Assembly: GCF_031932625.1 (NCBI RefSeq)
Contig: NZ_JAVSCK010000001.1
Span: 1-64,000 of the forward strand
DNA: 64,000 nt
Source: Hwangdonia seohaensis
GTDB lineage: Bacteria; Bacteroidota; Bacteroidia; Flavobacteriales; Flavobacteriaceae
Direction: 5' to 3'
Numbering within the stretch: the first letter of the stretch is position 1; each line of letters opens with the position of its first letter. The notes under the pieces are model-generated. The model saw only the letters and a program-made list of their open reading frames with translations, had not been told where the DNA came from and made no database searches. Shown in pieces: positions 47,159-54,366 of the stretch. The position numbers and the translations under genes are program-made.

Positions 47159-48217
47159 ATGACAAAAACACAATCCTTACATAAACGCCAAAGCGATTTA
47201 GCACAAAGCAACAGGCAACTGGAAATTCTATCTAACGGTATTTTCAAAAACGGCGAACTGCCAACCTTTAAAGCTAAAATTGCCGAAACCAATCAGTTTC
47301 CGCTTAAAGCGAAAAAACTGGAAATCCTACAGATAAACGTGGGCTATATGTGCAATCAAGTTTGCGAGCACTGTCATGTTGATGCGGGTCCAGACCGCAA
47401 AGAAATCATGACCCGAGAAACCATGCAGCAGTGTTTAAATGTTATAAAAAAAACAGGCGCGCACACGCTCGACTTAACAGGTGGTGCACCCGAAATGAAC
47501 CCCGATTTCCGTTGGTTTGTCGAAGAAGCATCCAAAGCCGGTATTACAGATTTTATCGTGCGTTCCAACCTCACCATTATCCGCGCCAATAAAAAATATC
47601 ACGATTTACCGGAATTCTTTAAAAAACACAATATACACGTAGTAAGCTCCATGCCACATTGGACACGCGGAAAAACCGATAAACAACGTGGCGAAGGTGT
47701 ATTCGATCAATCCATAAAAGCGTTACAAGAATTAAACGCCGTTGGTTACGGCATGCCAGACAGCAAGCTTAAATTAGATTTGGTTTACAATCCGTCGGGT
47801 GCGTTTTTACCGGGCGATCAAACCGCTATGGAAAAGGATTTTAAAAAAGCGTTAAAAGAAGATTTCAACATTCAATTCCATAATTTATTCGCCATTACCA
47901 ATTTACCGATTTCACGGTTTTTGGATTATTTGATCGCTTCGGAAAATTATGAAGATTACATGTACGCGCTCGTTGAAGCCTACAATCCTGCTGCCGTTGC
48001 AAACGTGATGTGCACCAATACGCTGTCTGTAAGTTGGGACGGTTATTTATTCGACTGCGATTTTAACCAAATGTTGGAATTGCCCGTAAACAGTAAAGCC
48101 AAACATATTTCGGAATACAACGAAGCACTATTGGAAGGCCGAAATATTGTAATTTCGCAACACTGTTACGGTTGTACCGCGGGAGCCGGAAGTAGCTGTC
48201 AAGGCGTTGTGGCGTAG
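47159..48217 (+). CDS. arsS: Arsenosugar biosynthesis radical SAM protein ArsS
   Basis: ArsS uses a 4Fe-4S cluster and S-adenosylmethionine to attach the 5'-deoxyadenosyl group to a methylated arsenical, giving an arsenosugar precursor. From the Met at 47159 it has 352 residues; two Mets upstream (47105, 47153) extend the frame into unlikely leader sequence. The cluster motif is CNQVCEHCHVDAGPDRKE (CxxxCxxC). LDLTGGAPEMNPDFRW follows. The family C-terminal domain ends in a Cys-rich segment (QHCYGCTAGAGSSCQG). It is the diagnostic gene of the cluster. Confidence 0.92.
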   Translation: MTKTQSLHKRQSDLAQSNRQLEILSNGIFKNGELPTFKAKIAETNQFPLKAKKLEILQINVGYMCNQVCEHCHVDAGPDRKEIMTRETMQQCLNVIKKTGAHTLDLTGGAPEMNPDFRWFVEEASKAGITDFIVRSNLTIIRANKKYHDLPEFFKKHNIHVVSSMPHWTRGKTDKQRGEGVFDQSIKALQELNAVGYGMPDSKLKLDLVYNPSGAFLPGDQTAMEKDFKKALKEDFNIQFHNLFAITNLPISRFLDYLIASENYEDYMYALVEAYNPAAVANVMCTNTLSVSWDGYLFDCDFNQMLELPVNSKAKHISEYNEALLEGRNIVISQHCYGCTAGAGSSCQGVVA

Positions 48218-48299
48218 CTACTCGTCAGTAATCAGTAGCCGTTTGCAGGTATTATATTATAAACAATCTATATTTCTTAAATAAAATATTCGTGAATTC

Positions 48300-48794
48300 G
48301 TGGCAAAAAAAATAGCATACATTATAATATTCTTAATATCTACTTTAAGTTTTTCTCAAAAATCAATTGCAGAAATCTTAAAAAAATACAATACAGAAAG
48401 CATCCCGTACATTACGGTTAATGACGCTTCAAAACAACTAAACGCCGTTATTTTAGATGCTCGGGAATTTTCAGAATACAAAACCAGTCGATTAAAAAAC
48501 GCTATTTATGTGGGTTACAACGATTTCAATCTTAAAAAAACCATCAAAAAACTCAACAACAAACAGCAACCTGTAATCGTGTATTGCTCGATAGGAGTAC
48601 GGTCCGAAGATATTGCCGAAAAACTCAAAAAAGCAGGTTACACCAGTATTTACAATTTATACGGTGGAATTTTTGAATGGAAAAACAACAATTTACCCGT
48701 TTATAATTCCGAAGAAAAAGAAACCGATAGCATACACACATTCAATAAAGAATGGAGTAAATGGTTAAAAAAAGGCATTAAAATTTATGACTAA
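48300..48794 (+). CDS. Rhodanese-like domain protein, exported
   Basis: The 164-residue protein starts at a GTG; no ATG precedes the signal peptide (about 1-20, cut near SFSQ). One rhodanese domain follows: ILDAREFSEYKTSRLKNAIYVGY and the active-site loop VIVYCSIGVRSEDIA with the catalytic Cys at about 101. YNLYGGIFEWKN closes the fold. It may transfer sulfur or, given its context, reduce or bind arsenate-type oxyanions in the periplasm (rhodanese folds resemble Acr2/Cdc25 arsenate reductases); the latter is inference. It overlaps the next gene by 8 bp. Confidence 0.82.
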   Translation: MAKKIAYIIIFLISTLSFSQKSIAEILKKYNTESIPYITVNDASKQLNAVILDAREFSEYKTSRLKNAIYVGYNDFNLKKTIKKLNNKQQPVIVYCSIGVRSEDIAEKLKKAGYTSIYNLYGGIFEWKNNNLPVYNSEEKETDSIHTFNKEWSKWLKKGIKIYD

Positions 48795-49416
48795 AGCACT
48801 CATTATCGTTTTTGTGAAAAACATCAAACTGGGCAAAGTAAAAACGCGACTCGCCAAAACCATTGGCAATCAAGCGGCCTTTGAGGTGTACAGCGAACTG
48901 GTTAAAATCACCGAAAAAGCTACTGAACATATAGCAATCGATAAGCGTATTTATTTTTCTGATGCCATAATTGATTCCAAATGGAAAGGCCAATATAAAG
49001 CCGTTCAAAAAGGTAAAGATTTAGGCGAGCGCATGAAAAACGCCTTTATAAAAGGAATTGAAGATGGATATGAAAACATCGTGTTAATCGGCTCCGATTT
49101 GCCCGACATCAATGCCACTTATATTAAAACCGGATTGCAATCACTAAAAACCCATGACGTTGTTTTTGGTCCCGCCGTCGATGGTGGCTATTACCTAATC
49201 GGCATGAGCAAAATGCATCATTTTATTTTCGATAACAAACCGTGGAGCCAATCCAATTTATTAGAAGTTACTTTAAACGAATTACAACAAAATGCTGTAT
49301 CTTTCGGGTTACTTGAGCCTTTAAACGACATCGACACATTTGAAGATTTACAAGCCTCAGCATTTTACAAATCGAATATTAAATTACAACACCGCATAGA
49401 ACAATTAAATGATTGA
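48787..49416 (+). CDS. TIGR04282-family arsenosugar biosynthesis glycosyltransferase
   Basis: The 209-residue protein matches the small GT-A-like family formerly called DUF2064. It shows IIVFVKNIKLGKVKTRLAKTIG at the start, KDLGERMKNAF, the metal-binding-type LIGSDLPDIN, and FGPAVDGGYYLIGM. Members lie beside arsS/arsM and are proposed to attach a sugar or sugar-phosphate during arsenosugar formation, resembling nucleotidyl-sugar transferases. The start overlaps the rhodanese gene stop, indicating coupled translation. Confidence 0.87.
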   Translation: MTKALIIVFVKNIKLGKVKTRLAKTIGNQAAFEVYSELVKITEKATEHIAIDKRIYFSDAIIDSKWKGQYKAVQKGKDLGERMKNAFIKGIEDGYENIVLIGSDLPDINATYIKTGLQSLKTHDVVFGPAVDGGYYLIGMSKMHHFIFDNKPWSQSNLLEVTLNELQQNAVSFGLLEPLNDIDTFEDLQASAFYKSNIKLQHRIEQLND

Positions 49417-49485
49417 AAAGATGGCAAACAGTTGCTGGAAACTCTTATTTTTAATCAAATTTTTCAAATTCACAAATATTAATAC

Positions 49486-50298
49486 ATGTTAAAATACATT
49501 AACGAAACTGTTGAATACCTTCAAGAAAAAGGATTCGAAAGCCCAGAAATTGGTATCATTTTAGGTACCGGATTGGGTCAACTTATAAACGAAATAGACA
49601 TTTTGGTTGAGGCTAGCTACAACCATATTCCTTACTTTCCAACCGCCACGGTCGAGTTTCATAAAGGGAAACTTGTTTATGGTAATTTAGCCGGAAAAAA
49701 AGTTATTGTTATGCAAGGCCGTTTTCATTTATACGAAGGTTACACGCTACAAGATGTTACCTATCCGGTACGTATTATGGAAAAATTGGGCATAACAACC
49801 TTGTTGGTTTCCAACGCCGCCGGTGCTATAAACCTCAACTTCAAAAAAGGGGAACTCATGCTTATTGAGGATCATATAAATTTACAAGGCAGTTCGCCAT
49901 TGGCTTTTAACGGTGTCGAGAATTTAGGCGAACGCTTTACGGATATGAGTGCACCGTACAATGAGGGCATCAATTCTACATTTAAAACCATTGCCAAAAA
50001 CCGCAACATAAAACTTCACGAAGGCGTTTACGCCAGTGTTGTTGGCCCGCAATTGGAAACACGCGCCGAATACAGAATGCTTAAAATTATTGGTGCCGAT
50101 GCCGTTGGTATGAGCACCGTTCCCGAGATTATTGTTGCCAATCATCTAAATATAAAAGTAGCGGCAGTGTCAGTTTTAACCGATGAATGCGACCCAGATA
50201 ATCTAAAACCTGTTGATATTTCAGAAATCATAGCCATGGCTGCAAAAGCAGAACCAAATATGATTACATTATTTAAGGAATTAATAAAAACACTTTAA
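49486..50298 (+). CDS. Purine-nucleoside phosphorylase, trimeric type
   Basis: It splits purine nucleosides with phosphate into base and ribose-1-phosphate. The 270-residue protein shows GIILGTGLGQL (phosphate loop), GRFHLYEGY, VSNAAGAIN, VGPQLETRAEYRM and GADAVGMSTVPEI, the trimeric PNP signature. Where human PNP has Asn243 (SLITN), this protein appears to have Asp (SVLTD), a change linked to acceptance of 6-amino purines. Lying between arsS and arsM, it could remove adenine from the deoxyadenosyl-arsenical; that is inference. It could equally feed the purine pathway upstream. Confidence 0.9.
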   Translation: MLKYINETVEYLQEKGFESPEIGIILGTGLGQLINEIDILVEASYNHIPYFPTATVEFHKGKLVYGNLAGKKVIVMQGRFHLYEGYTLQDVTYPVRIMEKLGITTLLVSNAAGAINLNFKKGELMLIEDHINLQGSSPLAFNGVENLGERFTDMSAPYNEGINSTFKTIAKNRNIKLHEGVYASVVGPQLETRAEYRMLKIIGADAVGMSTVPEIIVANHLNIKVAAVSVLTDECDPDNLKPVDISEIIAMAAKAEPNMITLFKELIKTL

Positions 50299-50313
50299 TT
50301 AGTTGGCGGTTTT

Positions 50314-50365
50314 CAGTCCACAGTCTTCAGTTATTCTGGTACTATAAACTGAATACTGCCAACTG
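50314..50365. repeat. Imperfect palindrome between PNP and arsM
   Basis: The left arm CAGTCCACAGTCTTCAGTT is complementary, with few mismatches, to the right arm AACTGAATACTGCCAACTG, around a 14-nt loop. CAGT/ACTG words recur on both sides. It fills nearly the whole gap between PNP and arsM and would form a hairpin in the transcript, but has no T run. Confidence 0.6.
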
Positions 50366-50379
50366 CAAACTGAAAAAAA

Positions 50380-51348
50380 ATGAGCTATCTAGAAACCACA
50401 CACAACGTTTACAAAGAAGCGGCGTTAACGCCCGATATCGGGCTCTGTTGCACCACAAACCCTATTTGGGAATTGCCAGGGTTAAAAATCCCAAAAATCA
50501 TGCAGGAAATGAACTATGGCTGTGGTTCTACCGTTCATGCACGCGATTTAACCAACAACCCAAAAATGCTTTATGTTGGTGTGGGCGGTGGTATGGAATT
50601 GCTGCAATTTGCCTACTTCAATCGTCAAAAAGGCGGTGTAATTGGTGTGGATGTTGTCGATGAAATGTTAGAAGCTTCACGCAAAAACTTCATGGAAGCC
50701 GAAGCACAAAACCCCTGGTTTAAAAGTGAATTTGTCGACCTTAAAAAAGGGGATGCCATGAATCTTCCTGTTGAAGATAATAGTATAGACGTGGCCGCAC
50801 AAAACTGCTTATTCAATATTTTTAAGGCTGATGATTTAAAAAAAGCCATTGCCGAAATGTACCGTGTACTAAAACCCCACGGGCGTTTAGTAATGAGCGA
50901 CCCGACCTGCGAACAACACATGAATGATGAACTGCGTAACGACGAACGTTTACGGGCCCTTTGTTTAAGCGGTAGTTTGCCCATTGCAGAATACGTAAAA
51001 GCATTAACCGATGCAGGTTTTGGAACCATTGAAATTAGAGCGCGGAAACCGTACAGAATTCTTGATCCTAAAAATTACCCAACAGACGAATTAATCTATA
51101 TTGAATCCATAGAAGTTGCTGCCATTAAAGACCCGATGCCTGCTGATGGCCCATGTGTTTTTACTGGGAAAGCAGCTATTTATTATGGCGCCGATAATTA
51201 TTTTGACGACAAAGCGGGTCATGTTTTACTAAAAAATCAACCCTTAGCGATATGCGACAAAACAGCTGCAACGTTACAAGCTTTAAACAGAGATGATATC
51301 TATTTTTCAGAATCTACGTTTCATTACGATGGTGGCGGTTGTTGCTAA
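50380..51348 (+). CDS. arsM: Arsenosugar biosynthesis arsenite methyltransferase ArsM
   Basis: ArsM transfers methyl groups from S-adenosylmethionine to As(III). The 322-residue protein has a Rossmann methyltransferase core (LYVGVGGGMELLQFA, GVIGVDVVDEML, GDAMNLPVEDNSIDVAAQNCLFNIF). Cys residues suited to binding arsenite lie at 23-24 (GLCC), in the core (QNCL), at DPTCEQH and at the C-terminal GGGCC. It has the long C-terminal extension typical of the arsenosugar-cluster form rather than detoxification ArsM. A strong terminator follows. Confidence 0.9.
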   Translation: MSYLETTHNVYKEAALTPDIGLCCTTNPIWELPGLKIPKIMQEMNYGCGSTVHARDLTNNPKMLYVGVGGGMELLQFAYFNRQKGGVIGVDVVDEMLEASRKNFMEAEAQNPWFKSEFVDLKKGDAMNLPVEDNSIDVAAQNCLFNIFKADDLKKAIAEMYRVLKPHGRLVMSDPTCEQHMNDELRNDERLRALCLSGSLPIAEYVKALTDAGFGTIEIRARKPYRILDPKNYPTDELIYIESIEVAAIKDPMPADGPCVFTGKAAIYYGADNYFDDKAGHVLLKNQPLAICDKTAATLQALNRDDIYFSESTFHYDGGGCC

Positions 51349-51370
51349 GCATCTAATTGCAAAATAATTA

Positions 51371-51400
51371 AAAGAGCGACCCATGGGTCGCTCTTTTTTT
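51371..51400 (+). terminator. Terminator of arsM
   Basis: AAAGAGCGACCC pairs with GGGTCGCTCTTT across an AT centre and runs into seven T, 22 bp after the arsM stop. It separates the core ars genes from the PiT-DUF547 pair. Confidence 0.92.
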
Positions 51401-51473
51401 AACATTTAATTTTTAAAGATAATAGTAAGCAATCACTTATATAATCGTCAAAATCTTAATAAACGGTTTATTA

Positions 51474-52589
51474 ATGATTCTTGCTCTTTTATTTCTTTCA
51501 GCCTGTTTTTTAGCGTACAGCAATGGTGCTAACGATAATTTTAAAGGTGTTGCCACGCTTTTTGGAAGCGGTACCACCAACTACCAAAAGGCTATTAATT
51601 GGGCAACCATTACCACACTTTCAGGTTCTGTAGCTGCGATTTTTTTGGCAAACGAATTGGTCAAGAATTTTTCAGGAAAAGGATTAGTCCCAAACGAACT
51701 AATTGCAATGCCTATTTTTGCTATTTCAATAGCTTTTGGAGCCGCTTTAACCGTATTTATTGCCACAAAAATCGGCATGCCCATTTCTACAACACATAGT
51801 TTACTGGGCGCATTATTTGGTGCCGGTGTTATGGCAGTGGGCTCTCAGTTTAATTTTGAAAAACTAGGAAGCACTTTTTTAATACCATTAATTGTGAGTC
51901 CTTTAATGGCCGCTGTATTAAGTTTAATGCTTTACATTATTTTTAAATACTTTAGAAAACAATTAGGCGTTACCAAAAAAACAAATTTGAATATCCATAA
52001 AAAACAAACGCAGTCCATAGCTACTTTAAATATGGATAAAACCTTAAGTTTAAAATCCAAAACCGCTATTAAAGCCACCATTCAAAATAAAACAGAAACT
52101 TACGAAGGGCAAATTCTAGGCTTAAGTTCACAAAAAGTTTTAGATGCTTTACATTATTTAAGCGCCGGCATTGTAAGTTTTGCGCGCGGATTAAACGACA
52201 CGCCCAAAATTGTTGGATTGCTTTTAATAATCAACGTTATAGACATTAAATTAAGCATGGCAATTATTGCTATTGTCATGGCTTTTGGTGGATTGATAAA
52301 TTCCAAAAAAGTAGGGTTGACCATGAGTAAAAAAATCACGCCGATGAATTCCGGACAAGGGTTTACCGCCAACTTAATTACAGGTTTGTTGGTAACTACG
52401 GCAAGCATTAATGGGCTACCGGTTTCTACCACCCATGTATCGGTTGGTTCTATTTTCGGAATAGGAACTGCGACAAAAAAAGCAGATTACAAAATGATAA
52501 GCAAAATATTGTTATCTTGGTTTTTAACGCTACCATTGGCAGCCATTGTAAGTGCAATTTTATTTAAACTTTTAGAAACTTTATCATAA
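51474..52589 (+). CDS. PiT-family inorganic phosphate transporter
   Basis: The 371-residue inner-membrane protein has two homologous halves. The first holds YSNGANDNFKGVATLFGSG and GMPISTTHSLLGALFG. The second holds FARGLNDTPKIVGLLL and GLPVSTTHVSVGSIFGIG. About ten hydrophobic helices surround a polar loop (about 165-220). It imports phosphate with H+ or Na+ and would also let arsenate in. In this position it may supply phosphate or be the arsenic entry point; both are inference. It ends 1 bp before the DUF547 gene. Confidence 0.92.
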   Translation: MILALLFLSACFLAYSNGANDNFKGVATLFGSGTTNYQKAINWATITTLSGSVAAIFLANELVKNFSGKGLVPNELIAMPIFAISIAFGAALTVFIATKIGMPISTTHSLLGALFGAGVMAVGSQFNFEKLGSTFLIPLIVSPLMAAVLSLMLYIIFKYFRKQLGVTKKTNLNIHKKQTQSIATLNMDKTLSLKSKTAIKATIQNKTETYEGQILGLSSQKVLDALHYLSAGIVSFARGLNDTPKIVGLLLIINVIDIKLSMAIIAIVMAFGGLINSKKVGLTMSKKITPMNSGQGFTANLITGLLVTTASINGLPVSTTHVSVGSIFGIGTATKKADYKMISKILLSWFLTLPLAAIVSAILFKLLETLS

Positions 52590-52590
52590 A

Positions 52591-53433
52591 ATGAAATACC
52601 TCATTTTAACAACCTTTGTCATCATTTTATCAGCTTGCGCTGGAACGAAAAAGGTGGTTGAACATAAACCTAATACCGTAGCTCAATCTGAAATAGAAAC
52701 CAAAAAGGAAATAGATTCGCCATTGCAAAAAGTAGTTGAAGTAGCTGATGACGAATTCCATCAAAAGCTTATCAAAGGAGTTATTACCACACATCAATTA
52801 TGGGACGAATTATTAATGAAACACGTTTCGGGAAACGGCAATGTAAATTACAAATCATTTAAAACCGAGCATAAAAAACTACTCGACTACATTTACGTTT
52901 TAAGCTTATTTTATGCAAATGATGCTTTTAACACTATTTCTAACGATGAAAAGCTTGCCTTTTGGATTAACGCTTACAATGCTTTTACCATTGATTTAAT
53001 TTTGCGCCAGTATCCCTTAAAAAGCATAAAAGACATTAAAAAACCTTGGGAGCAACGCCTGTGGAAATTAGGTGAAAAAGAGTTTAGTTTAAATGATATT
53101 GAACATGAGATTTTACGGAAAATGGACGAACCACGAATTCATTTTGCCATTGTTTGCGCCTCGGTTTCATGCCCCAAATTATTAAACGAAGCTTATACGG
53201 CCGAAAATTTAGAAGCACAACTTACTGAAGCCACAAAGGATTTTTTAAGCGATTCAACAAAAAACAACATATCAAAAGACAGCCTTGAGCTATCGAAAAT
53301 ATTTCAATGGTTTGCAAAAGATTTTAAACAAAATGGTAGTTTAGTCGATTTTTTAAACCAATATTCAGACGTTCAAATTTCCGCGAAAGCGAAAAAAAGT
53401 TATAAAAGCTATAATTGGGATTTGAATGAATAA
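52591..53433 (+). CDS. DUF547 lipoprotein, first paralogue
   Basis: The 280-residue protein has a lipoprotein signal with Cys 16 (IILSACAGTKK). A variable Lys/Glu stretch leads to a DUF547 domain at about 70-275: LAFWINAYNAFTIDLIL, FSLNDIEHEILR, and the Cys-containing IHFAIVCASVSCPKLLNEAYT. The Asn, His and Cys of these motifs look like a possible transglutaminase-type triad, but no activity is established. It is coupled to the PiT gene (1 bp gap) and has a paralogue at 60869-61582. Confidence 0.85.
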   Translation: MKYLILTTFVIILSACAGTKKVVEHKPNTVAQSEIETKKEIDSPLQKVVEVADDEFHQKLIKGVITTHQLWDELLMKHVSGNGNVNYKSFKTEHKKLLDYIYVLSLFYANDAFNTISNDEKLAFWINAYNAFTIDLILRQYPLKSIKDIKKPWEQRLWKLGEKEFSLNDIEHEILRKMDEPRIHFAIVCASVSCPKLLNEAYTAENLEAQLTEATKDFLSDSTKNNISKDSLELSKIFQWFAKDFKQNGSLVDFLNQYSDVQISAKAKKSYKSYNWDLNE

Positions 53434-53441
53434 AAACATTT

Positions 53442-53474
53442 AGACCTGTCAGGTTTTAAAAACCTAACAGGTCT
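53442..53474. terminator. Hairpin after the DUF547 gene
   Basis: AGACCTGTCAGGTTTT pairs with AAAACCTAACAGGTCT with a single mismatch and almost no loop, 9 bp after the DUF547 stop. It may end transcription or be another dispersed palindrome; the AGACCTGTCAGG word is of the repeat type. Confidence 0.6.
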
Positions 53475-53487
53475 CTAAAAACAAAAT

Positions 53488-54288
53488 ATGAAACACCAAA
53501 TCTCCATAATTATACCTACATTAAATGAAGCAGATCATATTGAAAATCTGTTGAATCATTTATTGAAAAATGCTTCGAAAGAAAACATTTCAGACATTAT
53601 TGTTGTTGATGGCGGCAGTACAGACCAGACTTGTAAAATAGTACAGAACTTTGTCACTTCGAGTGATTTTGAGCATAACGAAAAATTGTATCGAGAAGAC
53701 TTAATTAAATTTCTCGATACAAAATTTTCTATCGAAAATTCTACTCGACCAGACATCAAATTAATTCACTCGCAAAAAGGTCGTGCCAAACAAATGAATT
53801 TAGGAGCAAAAAACGCTTCGGGAAACATTCTGTATTTTTTGCATGCCGATTCTTTTCCGTCTAAAAATTTCGACGAATATATTATTGAACAAGTTGAAAA
53901 AAACCATTATGCCGGTTGCTTTATCATGAAATTTAACAGCGAGCATTGGTGGCTAAAACTAGCGGGACAATTAACACGATTACCTTTAAAATCTTGTCGA
54001 GGCGGCGACCAAAGTTTATTTATCACAAAATCACTTTTTAAAACCCTTAATGGTTTTGATGAGAATTTTAAAATATACGAAGACAACGATTTAATTGGCA
54101 AACTTTACGCTCGCAAGCAATTTGTGGTCATTCAAAAATGGTTAACAACCTCGCCAAGGCATTACAATACCAATGGTGTTTGGCGTTTGCAATTTCATTA
54201 TTGGACCATTCATTTAAAAAAATGGTTGGGCGCTTCGCCAAATCAATTAAACCAATATTATTTAAAATATGTAAGTGTTAAAAAATGA
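53488..54288 (+). CDS. TIGR04283-family arsenosugar biosynthesis glycosyltransferase, with an in-frame repeat insertion
   Basis: The 266-residue GT2-type enzyme starts ISIIIPTLNEADHIENLL. It has IIVVDGGSTDQT (about 38-48), KGRAKQMNLGAKNASG, LYFLHADSFP (the DxD-like site) and GGDQSLFI. The family is typical of arsenosugar clusters and presumably adds a sugar to the arsenical. Between residues 56 and 89 it holds about 34 extra residues, encoded by a palindromic repeat (53653-53750) that keeps the frame. The insertion falls between two core strands, where a loop could tolerate it. Catalytic motifs look intact, so the protein may still work. Confidence 0.87.
   Translation: MKHQISIIIPTLNEADHIENLLNHLLKNASKENISDIIVVDGGSTDQTCKIVQNFVTSSDFEHNEKLYREDLIKFLDTKFSIENSTRPDIKLIHSQKGRAKQMNLGAKNASGNILYFLHADSFPSKNFDEYIIEQVEKNHYAGCFIMKFNSEHWWLKLAGQLTRLPLKSCRGGDQSLFITKSLFKTLNGFDENFKIYEDNDLIGKLYARKQFVVIQKWLTTSPRHYNTNGVWRLQFHYWTIHLKKWLGASPNQLNQYYLKYVSVKK
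53653..53750. repeat. Palindromic repeat inside the TIGR04283 gene
   Basis: TTGTATCGAGAA (53686-53697) is an exact inverse of TTCTCGATACAA (53711-53722) around a 13-nt loop. The outer words TCGAGT (53659-53664) and ACTCGA (53743-53748) also match. The whole forms an imperfect palindrome of about 98 bp. It lies wholly within the coding frame without a stop. Confidence 0.8.
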
Positions 54289-54366
54289 TAAAATTCACTT
54301 AACGAAACTCTAAATGTTACAAATAGGTTATATAATCGTCTACTTTTATAGCAAATAGATTTTTAT

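Noticed and set aside
50625..51029. 134-codon frame on the minus strand
   Set aside because: Antisense to arsM, which is complete with methyltransferase motifs.
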